Assembly: GCA_004211885.1 (NCBI GenBank)
Contig: SHBV01000028.1
Location: 1-37,062, forward strand
Direction of reading: 5' to 3'
Source: Verrucomicrobiaceae bacterium
GTDB lineage: Bacteria; Verrucomicrobiota; Verrucomicrobiia; Verrucomicrobiales; DEV007
Length of the DNA: 37,062 nt
The position numbers and the translations under genes were made by a program. The stretch's first letter is position 1, and every line of letters starts with the position of its first letter. Positions 9,857 to 17,794 of the stretch are shown here, piece by piece. Under the pieces are notes generated by a model, which worked only from the letters and a program-made list of their open reading frames with translations, was not told where the DNA came from and searched no databases.

Positions 9857-10360
9857 TCAATTGATGGCAGGTGGTGGATTTATAATGGGGCCTTCATTTT
9901 TTGGCGTAATTAATTGCAAGCCTGCATCTTTAAATCTTTCTATGTGTTTTTCATTAAATCCCTTCCAGCAAGTAAGATATCCATGGGATATGGGCCCATC
10001 GATTACAACAAAATCAATGGGATCATTTCCAAACACAGTAAAAATTTTCCGTCCTGTAGCAACAGTTGAAAGAGTTTGTAATTCTGTAGCGGCTTTCTTT
10101 TTTAGTTTGAAGGAGATGCCAAAACTTTCACCTTTCTCAGTGAGGAACGGATAAAATCCGTCTATATCTTTTTGTTTGAAAATGGGCTTAATGAGTACCT
10201 GATGCACTTTGGAATTGATATTAACCTTAACAGTGTTTTTTTGAGACTCAGATTCTGCGGATTCAAGATGAAAACTAATCGTTCCCGAGTCTCTACGTTT
10301 TGCGGCAATCGAAAACAACAAAAGGAGAAAAATAAGGAATAGTTTGAATCTCTTAATCAT
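9857..10360 (-). CDS. Unrecognised secreted protein, 167 residues
   Basis: The protein starts with a clear signal peptide: K and R residues, then a run of L, I and F, then SIAA at about residue 20. The mature part is rich in K, F and I and looks like a mixed beta/alpha fold. It ends with a distinctive GYLTCWKGFNEKHIERF segment holding the only cysteine, then a Pro-rich tail. I cannot assign a function. It is probably co-transcribed with the M23 endopeptidase downstream, which suggests an envelope role by association only. Confidence 0.72.
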   Translation of the reverse strand: MIKRFKLFLIFLLLLFSIAAKRRDSGTISFHLESAESESQKNTVKVNINSKVHQVLIKPIFKQKDIDGFYPFLTEKGESFGISFKLKKKAATELQTLSTVATGRKIFTVFGNDPIDFVVIDGPISHGYLTCWKGFNEKHIERFKDAGLQLITPKNEGPIINPPPAIN

Positions 10361-10500
10361 TTAAACATTGAACCACAGTCAAAATTTCGCGCAACCAGCA
10401 TTATTAACTTACTTCAGTTCATTTATGGGGTAGTAAGTCGAAGCTATTAAACATCTATAATACCAGTATATTTTTAGAAATTGTACCTAATGCTAATGAT

Positions 10501-10525
10501 TTTAAGTAAATTGGTTATACTTAAA
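10501..10525. repeat. Inverted repeat, operator-like
   Basis: TTTAAGTA at 10501-10508 and TACTTAAA at 10518-10525 are perfect reverse complements with a 9-base spacer. The position in a divergent promoter region suits a regulator binding site, but AT-rich DNA makes such repeats easier to find by chance. Confidence 0.35.
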
Positions 10526-10572
10526 TGTTCATTTTAGTAGACGAAATTGATAAATTTAAGAAAGGAGTAAAA

Positions 10573-10614
10573 ATGATATTAGATGCCTTGCATGATCTAC
10601 CAGTAAGAGGCTAA
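10573..10614 (+). CDS. Possible 13-residue leader peptide
   Basis: ATG at 10573 opens a 13-codon frame (MILDALHDLPVRG) that stops at 10612-10614. AAAGGAG at 10561-10567, five bases before the ATG, is the best Shine-Dalgarno sequence in a window where real genes mostly lack one. It lies 69 bases upstream of the TPR gene start. It may be a leader peptide, the remnant of a lost gene, or chance. No run of one amino acid points to attenuation. Confidence 0.25.
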   Translation: MILDALHDLPVRG

Positions 10615-10682
10615 ATTCTGCCCCCGAACTATTAATATTTTCATTTTCCGTATATTCCAAAAATAAACCCCCAGAATTGAAT

Positions 10683-12077
10683 ATGGATGCACCTAAGGAG
10701 CTCATTACAGAGGAGCAGCTCGATCCCAAACAAGTGACACTTTTTCTTAAGGCACAAAGTGCTATTGAGTTGTCGAACTATGATTATGCTTTGAGCATTC
10801 TTCATAACATATTGAAGGAAGCTCCTTCTTTCTTAAAAGGGAGAGAAATATTACGAGCAGCTCAAGGTGCGAGGTGGCGTACATCAGGTAAGAAAGGTAA
10901 GAGCCTTCTTTCTGGAGGTATGCTTAAGGTTAAAAATAAAATTAAGAAAGATCCTCTTGGGGCCATTGGAGAAATAGAGAAAAAATTAGATAGTGACCCA
11001 TATAATGTTGAAGCAAATACCCTCTTTTACGAAGCCTTCATGGCTCTAGGGATTCCCGAAGTCGCTACTTTCGGGTTAGAGACTATTCGTGAAGGTCATC
11101 CTAGTAATTACAAAAATCTTCATAAGCTTGGTGATCATTACCTGGCCGAAGGTGATGGGACAGAAGCTGCAAAGATTTATGACCAGATAGTTCAATCAGA
11201 TCCTTCCGATGGTGAGGCTCGCAAAAAAGCTAAGGATGCGTCCGCTCAGGCAACAATGGCCAAAGGTGGTTGGGGCCTTGCTGACCGTTCCTTTAAGGAT
11301 CTCCTCAAGGACCAGGACGAGGCTCAGAGTCTTGAGAGCGCTGCAAGAATTGGTGCAACTAAGGAACAGATGGCAGCCCAGCTCGCAGATCTGGGAGCTC
11401 AATATTCAGAGGACCCTCAAAATCTCGATGTTGTTAAGAAGATAGCGGATCTATATGAAAGGTTAGAAGATTGGGAGAATTCGGCATCTTATTATGAGTA
11501 TGCTTTTTCGTTGAGCGAATCTGACGAAACTCTGCAGCGTAAAGCTGAAGACGCTAAAGATAGTTTAAGGGCTCAAAAGATTAAGAATTTAGAATCGGAT
11601 ATTGAACAAGGAGGAGATGGTGTTGAAGATAAGAAGGCACAACTGGATGAATTACGAAATGCATCGATAGAGCAGCAAATAAAAGAGGCTGAGATTCGAG
11701 TCGAACGTAATCCTACGGATCCACAACTTCGTTTTGATCTTGGTTCGCATTTGTTTACAGCGGGGCAGTATCGAGAAGCAATTCCGCATCTTCAGAAAGC
11801 GAAGAATAATCCGCATATCCGTATTCGTTCTATGCTGATGTTAGGCCGATGCTACGATGAAATGAAAATGTATGACTTGGCTGTCAGTTCTCTCAACGAT
11901 GCTAATGCAGAGCTATTTGCCATGGACAATACAAAGAAGGAGATTTTATTTAATCTTGGATTGGTATATGACAAGCTAGGTGACAAGGATAAATCTCTTG
12001 AAAGTTTCAAAGAGATTTATAACGCGGACTATGATTATAGAGACGTGGCTAAGCGCGTTGAAGAATCCTATTCTTAA
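10683..12077 (+). CDS. Tetratricopeptide-repeat protein
   Basis: This 464-residue protein has no signal peptide and is made of TPR-like helical pairs, at about residues 20-55, 95-190, 235-285 and 340-460. Clear repeat signatures include the segments around HLQKAKNNPHIR and FNLGLVYDKLGDKDKSLESF near the C-terminus. A charged coiled-coil-like stretch lies at about 285-340. It should act as a protein-protein scaffold; the partner is unknown. A TTG at 10677 is in frame two codons earlier, but ATG 10683 is preferred. rex follows after 138 bases on the same strand. Confidence 0.88.
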   Translation: MDAPKELITEEQLDPKQVTLFLKAQSAIELSNYDYALSILHNILKEAPSFLKGREILRAAQGARWRTSGKKGKSLLSGGMLKVKNKIKKDPLGAIGEIEKKLDSDPYNVEANTLFYEAFMALGIPEVATFGLETIREGHPSNYKNLHKLGDHYLAEGDGTEAAKIYDQIVQSDPSDGEARKKAKDASAQATMAKGGWGLADRSFKDLLKDQDEAQSLESAARIGATKEQMAAQLADLGAQYSEDPQNLDVVKKIADLYERLEDWENSASYYEYAFSLSESDETLQRKAEDAKDSLRAQKIKNLESDIEQGGDGVEDKKAQLDELRNASIEQQIKEAEIRVERNPTDPQLRFDLGSHLFTAGQYREAIPHLQKAKNNPHIRIRSMLMLGRCYDEMKMYDLAVSSLNDANAELFAMDNTKKEILFNLGLVYDKLGDKDKSLESFKEIYNADYDYRDVAKRVEESYS

Positions 12078-12175
12078 TAATAGGTTTTTGTAGTTACCTA
12101 ATTCGACCGTTCCGTTTACGAGTCAGTGGTACGTTGTCTTGAGTGCATATCTAGCTTTTAGGGCTTGCGTTGGAT

Positions 12176-12184
12176 TGTTATAAT
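12176..12184 (+). promoter_or_regulatory. Candidate extended -10 promoter of rex
   Basis: The sequence TGTTATAAT contains a perfect -10 hexamer (TATAAT, 12179-12184) with the TG of an extended -10 element one base upstream. No good -35 hexamer is found at 16-18 bases, which extended -10 promoters can lack. Transcription would begin near 12191, leaving about 25 bases before the TTG start. Confidence 0.45.
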
Positions 12185-12215
12185 AAGATTTAATTGAGAA
12201 AAATCACATTATTAG

Positions 12216-12839
12216 TTGTCTTCACAAACTGACATACCGAGGAAATCGATTTATAGATTATCGATTTATCAGCGTTGCCTCGAGCGGCTCAGAGAGAATG
12301 GTCTTGAAACTGTTTCTTCAAATGCTCTGGCAAAAGCTGCTGGTGTTAAATCGACTCAGTTGAGGAAAGACTTGGCGCATTTTGGACAATTTGGTACTCG
12401 GGGCCTTGGCTATAACGTTGAAGCATTGATTGAAGTTATTACAGGTGTCTTAGGAACAAATAGTCTATTACCTGTTATTCTAGTGGGAGTTGGTAATTTG
12501 GGAGCGGCACTTTTAAGATATAGCGGTTTTGTCAAAGAAGGGTTTGAGATTTCGGCTGCTTTTGAAGCTGATCCGAGCCGTGCCAAGTTAGTGAAAGCGA
12601 ATGTGCCTGTTATGGCTGCTTCCTTAATGGCTCAATACGTTAATGAGAATAACGTTAAGATTGCCATCTTGGCAGTTCCTCCAGAAACGGCCCAAGAAGT
12701 TGCAAACAATCTTGTACAGGTAGGAGTCCAAGCATTTCTAAATTTCTCTCCAACAGTATTGAAGACTCCGGATAATGTTATTGTGAATTCTGTTGATTTA
12801 GCTTTAGAGCTCGAGCATTTAAGCTACTTCGTTAAATAG
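12216..12839 (+). CDS. rex: Redox-sensing transcriptional repressor Rex
   Basis: Rex is a dimeric repressor that senses the NADH/NAD+ ratio and controls fermentation and respiration genes. The N-terminal winged helix (about residues 1-75) carries the family signature around SSNALAKAAGVKSTQLRKDL and the FGQFGTRGLGYN loop. The C-terminal Rossmann domain has GVGNLGAALL at about 90-99 and the final helix that swaps between subunits. The 207-residue length is typical. The start is TTG, with no in-frame ATG in the N-terminal domain. I found no convincing Rex operator near the gene, so autoregulation is not shown. Neighbours are envelope energy genes rather than metabolic targets. Confidence 0.95.
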   Translation: MSSQTDIPRKSIYRLSIYQRCLERLRENGLETVSSNALAKAAGVKSTQLRKDLAHFGQFGTRGLGYNVEALIEVITGVLGTNSLLPVILVGVGNLGAALLRYSGFVKEGFEISAAFEADPSRAKLVKANVPVMAASLMAQYVNENNVKIAILAVPPETAQEVANNLVQVGVQAFLNFSPTVLKTPDNVIVNSVDLALELEHLSYFVK

Positions 12840-12954
12840 TCAGTACTATTCGAATTTTACTTCGTTGATATGTTTCATGAAAGGTGGCAATGTGGATTCA
12901 TAAGAGAATAATGGTTTCTGCTCATATGGAGAGTATTTATCTAACGAGGTTCTG

Positions 12955-13533
12955 ATGATAATTAGGCAACAAATAAGATTTGCAGTCTTTGGATCTGTTG
13001 TTTTGCATTTGCTTTTTGCTTTTGGAATTACAACTATGCTCGCCTATAAACGTTCTCTTCCGCCGAGCAATGATGATTTTAAGAATGCATTGGATTTAGG
13101 TTCTGGTTTTAATTTGTCTTCTTTTTCTGATTTTACATATGCTTCTCGCGAGATTGGTGAGCCCGTTCATGGTGGGTCGTCTGTTGGGGGATCGGTTTGG
13201 TGGAAATGGAATGCAAAAGAAGAATGTGAGGTTGAATTAAATGTGGATTCTGTGGATTTTGAAGATGTGGTTGGAGTTTATAGGGGATCGATGATGGAAA
13301 CTTTAATCAAGGTTGCATCTCGTAAAGAAGTTGAGAGTAAATCATTGGTGTTCTTTGCTGAGCCGGGAACTTTATATCATTTTGTAGTGGCCTCTACTCA
13401 GCCAGGCATGGAGGGTTCGGTAGAATTGCAAATGGATGTCAGAGGCGAGGAGGAAGAAGAATTAATAGTTTTGTTACCAGAAATGTTTATCCGTGAGGAT
13501 CAGATGATCTTGAAAAAGAAAAAAACTTTATAA
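12955..13533 (+). CDS. N-terminal half of a split TonB-like protein with a PPC-like domain
   Basis: Residues 8-30 (FAVFGSVVLHLLFAFGITT and on) form a single membrane anchor of the kind found at the N-terminus of TonB and TolA proteins. Residues about 36-160 look like the beta-sandwich domain that opens NDDFxNA and contains GGSVWWKW, common in large secreted proteins of PVC bacteria. The frame ends in a lysine run and a TAA at 13531. The next frame holds an acidic linker and a TonB C-terminal domain, so this is probably the first half of one gene. GAGG at five bases before the ATG is one of the few good ribosome binding sites here. Confidence 0.75.
   Translation: MIIRQQIRFAVFGSVVLHLLFAFGITTMLAYKRSLPPSNDDFKNALDLGSGFNLSSFSDFTYASREIGEPVHGGSSVGGSVWWKWNAKEECEVELNVDSVDFEDVVGVYRGSMMETLIKVASRKEVESKSLVFFAEPGTLYHFVVASTQPGMEGSVELQMDVRGEEEEELIVLLPEMFIREDQMILKKKKTL
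13519..13525 (+). other. A7 run, probable frameshift point in the TonB-like gene
   Basis: Seven A residues follow GAAAAAG in the stretch where the frames of the two TonB-like halves are both open (13497-13533). Moving by -1 here joins the halves without a stop. It may be a real mutation, a homopolymer sequencing error, or a slippage site. Confidence 0.5.
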
Positions 13534-13580
13534 GAACTGAATCTAATACTCATTCGGATGTTGTTCCCTCTAATGCGAAT

Positions 13581-14465
13581 TTGGAATCAGATCGCAATAC
13601 TTTGGCGGCAAGTGATTCTGAACCTTCTGATGAGGGTAAAGATACTGTTCCAAATATTGATGGGAGAGATCTTCCATTTGGTGATCTTGCAAAAAAGGAT
13701 TATTCGGATGGAGAAGAGGATGCTAATTTTCTACCAGTGCTCCCGCAATGGGCACCAGAGAAAAACAGTAGTATAGGTTCTATATCTGAGAAGAGAATTA
13801 ATGAGAGTAGAAATGAAAGAGATGAGGCAGAAGAAATAGAACAGAACGAACCAGATGGATTATTTTCTAAGACTTTGGCGGAAGAGCAGGAATCCGAAGA
13901 GCAAGATCTCATTGAGTCGGAACTGAATAAAAAAAATAGTGCTAATGATTCTGCTCTAACTGAATTTCAAAAGAATGAAGAACCTGAAGTTATCTCTGAA
14001 GATGCTCAAGAATCATTAGTGGCTGAACCATTGAATCCATCGAATCAATTGAATGAAAGGGTTCCTGTTCATGATCAAGCGAAGAAAGCCTTTCAGGTCC
14101 ATTCTCCTAAAAAGAAGAGCGTCGGTAAATTAAGTAATCTTGGTCAGGCAGCGTTGGATGTAGAAGAAACGGTCTTGGGCCATTACAAGAAGAAGGTCGA
14201 TTTGGCGGTCCAGAAGAGTTGGCACCGTGCGCGTACTGCTCACGCTGATTTTGTTAAATTCGGTTCTTTGAAGGTTAGGTTTTGGGTTAATGAAAGTGGC
14301 GACATAGTTGATATTAGACTTCTTCGTAACGATGCTGATCCAGTTATGGTCGATTTCTCGATTAGCGGTATACTTCGAGCAGATATACCTCCTGTGCCAA
14401 AAGATCTCATTGAATTGACTCAGGACGGAAGGATGGAATTTGAGTATGAGATTATTATTTACTAA
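13581..14465 (+). CDS. C-terminal half of a split TonB-like energy transducer
   Basis: The frame is open from 13497, but its only nearby start is TTG 13581 with no ribosome binding site, so it is more likely the continuation of the preceding gene in the -1 frame. About 185 residues of very acidic, low-complexity linker (E, S, D, N) could span the periplasm. A TonB/TolA-type C-terminal domain then follows (about residues 200-294) with the typical YxxxV...VQxSW opening, a GSLKVRFWVNESGDIVDI strand pair and the P-PVP segment near the end. exbB begins eight bases downstream and exbD follows, which is the normal TonB system order. Confidence 0.78.
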   Translation: MESDRNTLAASDSEPSDEGKDTVPNIDGRDLPFGDLAKKDYSDGEEDANFLPVLPQWAPEKNSSIGSISEKRINESRNERDEAEEIEQNEPDGLFSKTLAEEQESEEQDLIESELNKKNSANDSALTEFQKNEEPEVISEDAQESLVAEPLNPSNQLNERVPVHDQAKKAFQVHSPKKKSVGKLSNLGQAALDVEETVLGHYKKKVDLAVQKSWHRARTAHADFVKFGSLKVRFWVNESGDIVDIRLLRNDADPVMVDFSISGILRADIPPVPKDLIELTQDGRMEFEYEIIIY

Positions 14466-14473
14466 CTGAATAC

Positions 14474-15190
14474 ATGTATTACGTCGGCTTTTTATCTGAA
14501 TTACCTAATTCATTGAATTCTGTATACAAGTTTCTTATGGACGGAGGCGTTTTTATGTTTTGCCTTCTGTTGCTGTCTTTTTTATCAGTGACCGTCATAC
14601 TCATGAAACTGGTTTCATTGAGGGAACAGCGAGTAGTTCCCAAAAAAGTTCAAAAAGCTATGAAAGGAGCTCAAGAGTATATTGAGGCGGATAATGTTAT
14701 TAATCTGGTCAATTGTTTGAGATCAAACCCGTCAGCCCTTTCTCGTATTGGTTTAGGTGTCATCGAAGGTGCTCCTTCTAGCCGTATAGAATCATCTTCA
14801 ACTGCCGAAGCAAGAGCACGAGAAGAAATTGTAGTTTTGGAAAGAGGAATTGCTCTTTTAGAAGTAGTCATAACTATTGCTCCTTTACTTGGTCTGTTGG
14901 GAACTGTTTCGGGCCTTGTGGGAGTTTTTAGTAATGTAGATATTGAGGGGGCTGGAAGCTCTCGGGTGCAAGTTTCTAGTGGCATTGCAGAAGCCTTAAA
15001 CACAACAATAGCTGGCCTTGCTGTTGCTGTTCCTACAGTCATAGCACATAGTTATTTTACTAAGAAATTAGAAAGGATGGGTGTTCGTATGGAAGTGCTC
15101 ACCGATAATCTAATTTCAGCTTTCTATAAAAACCCCAGCGAAATACTTTATTCTAAACTCAAAGGGTTAGTAGGGGACAAGGACAAGTAA
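14474..15190 (+). CDS. exbB: MotA/TolQ/ExbB proton channel family protein
   Basis: ExbB forms the inner-membrane proton channel that with ExbD energises TonB. Three hydrophobic segments fit the family: about residues 25-45, 125-152 (containing TIAPLLGLLGTVSGLV, the family signature) and 172-195 (ALNTTIAGLAVAVPTVIAH). The large cytoplasmic region lies between the first two. The 238-residue length is typical. The gene starts eight bases after the TonB-like C-terminal half and ends 20 bases before exbD. TolQ is the [11 protein letters not shown] name, but the order with a TonB-like gene and no tolA, tolB or pal favours ExbB. Confidence 0.9.
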   Translation: MYYVGFLSELPNSLNSVYKFLMDGGVFMFCLLLLSFLSVTVILMKLVSLREQRVVPKKVQKAMKGAQEYIEADNVINLVNCLRSNPSALSRIGLGVIEGAPSSRIESSSTAEARAREEIVVLERGIALLEVVITIAPLLGLLGTVSGLVGVFSNVDIEGAGSSRVQVSSGIAEALNTTIAGLAVAVPTVIAHSYFTKKLERMGVRMEVLTDNLISAFYKNPSEILYSKLKGLVGDKDK

Positions 15191-15210
15191 GGAGAAAATA
15201 ATTAAAACTA

Positions 15211-15648
15211 ATGAATTTTGTTAGTAAGCATTCTACTAGGCCTTTGGTCCCTATAGTTTCTCTAATTGATATTTTAGCGATTCTATTAATTTATTTTATA
15301 CTCACCTCTGCCCCCAAAGAAGATAAATCTTTTACAAGTATTACTCTTCCTACAGCAAGTTCTTTGGCCAAAAAAGTCGATCCTGGATTGAGAATTGAGC
15401 TAGCTCTCACAGCGGATTCAAAATTGATTCTTGGTTCAGAGGACGTCCCTCAGAATCAATTGGCAACGAGGCTCAAGCGGCTAAAGAAAGAACGGCCTGA
15501 CCTTGGTCTGGAACTCAGAGCTGATGAGAGGGCTCCACTTAAAAGTCTAGTCGCCGCATGGGATGCTTTGACTCGGGCCGGATATCCGGTTAAGGATGTG
15601 CCTGCGCGCATTCTAATTGATAAACAGAATAATTCTACACAACCGTGA
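15211..15648 (+). CDS. exbD: ExbD/TolR family biopolymer transport protein
   Basis: ExbD pairs with ExbB in the proton channel. It has a short cytoplasmic start, one membrane segment at about residues 12-33 with the conserved aspartate D20 (SLIDILAILLIYF), and a periplasmic domain of about 110 residues. The 145-residue length is typical. AAGGAG lies at 15188-15194 but about 16 bases from the ATG, too far for normal use. The last four bases overlap the def start (GTGA), so the two genes are probably translationally coupled. Confidence 0.9.
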   Translation: MNFVSKHSTRPLVPIVSLIDILAILLIYFILTSAPKEDKSFTSITLPTASSLAKKVDPGLRIELALTADSKLILGSEDVPQNQLATRLKRLKKERPDLGLELRADERAPLKSLVAAWDALTRAGYPVKDVPARILIDKQNNSTQP

Positions 15649-16202
15649 TTCGTGAAATTGTTATATATGGTGATCCTGTATTACGTAAGAAGTGTGATTT
15701 AGTTAAGAATTTCTCTGAGGATATTCATTCGTTAGTGGAAGACATGCTTGAAACAATGGTGTCTGCTGAGGGGATTGGCTTGGCTGCTCCTCAGATAGGG
15801 GTTCCGACTCAATTGGCAGTAGTGGATGTTTCTCATGACCCGGAATGCATTAGCTATCTAAGAGTAGATGGTAAGGATGTTGATCTTGTTGATATGATGC
15901 CTCTAATTTTTGCTAATCCAGAGCTCGAATTTGATGGGGAACAAGATGTGATGACTGAAGGATGTCTGAGTTTCCCTGAAATACAGGGTGAAGTGACGAG
16001 GCCCTATGAAGTGAAAGCTAAAGTTAAACTAATAAATGGGGATATAGTCACAATTGAGACGGACGGTTTGCTTTCGCGAGCCATTCAACATGAAACAGAT
16101 CATTTAAACGGTGTTTTGTTCATAGATAGGATGTCAGCGGTTACTAAGATTGCTCTGCGAGGAAAGGTAAAAAAAATGCAGCGCGATTATGGAATGCGAT
16201 GA
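15645..16202 (+). CDS. def: Peptide deformylase
   Basis: Peptide deformylase removes the formyl group from the N-terminal methionine of new proteins. All three motifs are intact: GIGLAAPQ at residues 43-50, EGCLS at 105-109 with metal ligand C107, and QHETDH at 148-153 with H149, E150 and H153. The 185-residue length fits type I enzymes, with a small insertion at about 66-84. It starts with GTG inside the exbD stop (4-base overlap). No methionyl-tRNA formyltransferase gene (fmt), a common neighbour of def, is present. Confidence 0.96.
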   Translation: MIREIVIYGDPVLRKKCDLVKNFSEDIHSLVEDMLETMVSAEGIGLAAPQIGVPTQLAVVDVSHDPECISYLRVDGKDVDLVDMMPLIFANPELEFDGEQDVMTEGCLSFPEIQGEVTRPYEVKAKVKLINGDIVTIETDGLLSRAIQHETDHLNGVLFIDRMSAVTKIALRGKVKKMQRDYGMR

Positions 16203-16258
16203 AAGCTATTTGTTTTATAGGATTTTGATGTTTCAGTAATTAGTCATCCAATTTCGAA

Positions 16259-17497
16259 ATGGTTAAATTGCTGGGTCCCTTGATTATTCGATTCTTGAGC
16301 CGAACATGGCTTTGCATACCGGTATTTTCTGTGAGCGTTTTTTTTATGGCGCCGCAAGACGCTTCAGGGAAAGGAATCTTATCAAAGCTGAAAAGAAGCT
16401 TTAAGGGTCGGATCAAAAAAGAAAAAACGATTCCTAGGCGAACGAGTATTTTATATTTGGGGGATTCAATGAGTATGGGGGCCTTTGGTAAGGAATTTGA
16501 TATAAAAATGAGGGAGGCAGGATTTGATGTTTATACATACGTTGCCGGCGGTGCGACTCCGTACTATTGGCTAAGTCGGTACGAACCGATAGCCTCTGAT
16601 ATTGGATTCTGGGAAAAAACTCCGACTGTGAATAGGCGTCAAAAAATCATTAAAGAAGTTCCAAAGGTAGAGTCTTTGATTGAAAATTGGGATCCCGATA
16701 TTGTTGTCATCCAAACCGGAATTAATCTTTATTCGAGTTTGCGTTCAAAGCGTCGAGAGAAATCTGATAACATTGCTGTGGTCGAAGGATTATGTAGAGA
16801 TATGGCGAAAGCTGCAGTGAGAGGAGGTAGACGTTGTTACTGGATTGCTCCTCCCTCGTCTCATCCTGAACGCTTCTCTTACGCGCTTCAGGATGAAATG
16901 AGCAGTATAATGAATGATGTGGTTAGCCCCTTCGGCCGTGTGTTTGATAGCCGAGAGGTGACTAAATTCGTTGATCCTTATCCTGAAACAGATGGGATCC
17001 ATTATGGTCCTACAGAAGCTAGAGAATGGGCTCAACATGTAATATCTGATTTTATGATTTATGCGGGGGATGATGCGGTTGGCCGCCGTGCTCTTGATCC
17101 TGACGAACCTTTTGGAACTAAGGATACTGAAATTAAGAAGGCCATACCTGTAGACCCATCGACAATCGTTTGGGGTGAAATTGATGTAAAACTTCGTCTC
17201 AAAATTAAGACTGAAATTCCTAGAGTCAAAGCAGTTACCTACAGAAGTTGTCTGGTTTTATATGAGTATGAGGTGCAAGAAGTGATGGAGGGCTACTATC
17301 CTTATGAGACTTTGCGAGTTGCTCATTACGGAGTCTTTAATCGTAAGTACACGGCCAAATCACGTTATCGATTGGGTTTTGAAAAGGCTTGGAAGATGGT
17401 GCCGTTGCAAAATTATCCTACCATGAGGCGATTGCAGATGTTTGATGCTTTGGATCCAGACTTTGACAAACCAATTTACATTATTAAGCAAGAATAA
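16259..17497 (+). CDS. SGNH/GDSL-type hydrolase, membrane anchored or secreted
   Basis: The four SGNH blocks are visible: GDS with S70 as the likely nucleophile (YLGDSMSMG), a glycine at about 97-98, GIN at 154-156 (QTGIN) and D245/H248 (DGIHYG). The enzyme should act as an esterase or acetylesterase. The N-terminus has a hydrophobic stretch (about residues 17-32), so it is exported or anchored, and a basic linker follows. The C-terminal 140 residues after the hydrolase fold are extra and unassigned. The best guess is a role in removing or adding acyl groups on an envelope or extracellular glycan, by family knowledge only. It follows def by 56 bases. Confidence 0.82.
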   Translation: MVKLLGPLIIRFLSRTWLCIPVFSVSVFFMAPQDASGKGILSKLKRSFKGRIKKEKTIPRRTSILYLGDSMSMGAFGKEFDIKMREAGFDVYTYVAGGATPYYWLSRYEPIASDIGFWEKTPTVNRRQKIIKEVPKVESLIENWDPDIVVIQTGINLYSSLRSKRREKSDNIAVVEGLCRDMAKAAVRGGRRCYWIAPPSSHPERFSYALQDEMSSIMNDVVSPFGRVFDSREVTKFVDPYPETDGIHYGPTEAREWAQHVISDFMIYAGDDAVGRRALDPDEPFGTKDTEIKKAIPVDPSTIVWGEIDVKLRLKIKTEIPRVKAVTYRSCLVLYEYEVQEVMEGYYPYETLRVAHYGVFNRKYTAKSRYRLGFEKAWKMVPLQNYPTMRRLQMFDALDPDFDKPIYIIKQE

Positions 17498-17507
17498 ATA
17501 GCCTGAT

Positions 17508-17573
17508 ATGAATCAAATGGTTAGTATTATTGACAAATTGAAGCGGCTATTGCAATCTCCGGATTTCTACTAA
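17508..17573 (+). CDS. Possible 21-residue reading frame
   Basis: ATG 17508 opens a 21-codon frame (MNQMVSIIDKLKRLLQSPDF then Y) between the SGNH hydrolase and the small membrane protein. It could form an amphipathic helix, but there is no ribosome binding site and a frame this short is easily chance. Confidence 0.15.
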   Translation: MNQMVSIIDKLKRLLQSPDFY

Positions 17574-17583
17574 ACTTATTATT

Positions 17584-17772
17584 GTGTTATACCTATTTTT
17601 CCAGATGGGACTTATTCTTGCCCTTGCAGCGATAATTTTCTTTGGTCTTGGTTATTGGTTTGCCTATGGAAACCTGGGTCGTAAGCGTAATAGCTCAGTG
17701 GCTGCTAGGGAGAGAAAATTCCATCAAAGTAGTCAGGAAGGTGATTCTAAAGAAGGTAATGAAGAATCTTAA
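17584..17772 (+). CDS. Small single-pass membrane protein
   Basis: This 62-residue protein has one hydrophobic segment (about residues 5-28, with GLILALAAIIFFGLGYWFAY) followed by a positively charged, Ser/Glu-rich tail. The tail would lie in the cytoplasm by the positive-inside rule. The start is GTG 17584 or ATG 17605, which would shorten it to 55 residues. It is the last plus-strand gene before aroE. No function can be assigned. Confidence 0.6.
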   Translation: MLYLFFQMGLILALAAIIFFGLGYWFAYGNLGRKRNSSVAARERKFHQSSQEGDSKEGNEES

Positions 17773-17794
17773 ATAATAGGATAGGAATTAAGTT

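Larger units (their letters stand above)
10361..10682. other. Divergent intergenic region, about 320 bases
   Basis: This AT-rich gap separates the minus-strand secreted protein from the plus-strand TPR gene, so it must hold both promoters. I see no convincing -35/-10 pair. It contains an 8-bp inverted repeat at 10501-10525 and a 13-codon reading frame at 10573-10614 preceded by a textbook ribosome binding site. No RNA gene is recognisable. Confidence 0.6.

Noticed and set aside
12170..12240. Rex operator (TTGTGA...TCACAA type) near the rex start
   Set aside because: TTGTTA and TTCACAA pieces occur but not with the right symmetry or spacing.
13518..13526. Programmed -1 frameshift site in the TonB-like gene
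   Set aside because: In the reading frame the heptamer is G AAA AAA, and no clear downstream stimulatory stem was found; kept only as a possible slippage or error point.
14671..15042. 123-residue minus-strand reading frame
   Set aside because: It lies inside exbB, has no family features and is explained by the codon bias of the real gene.
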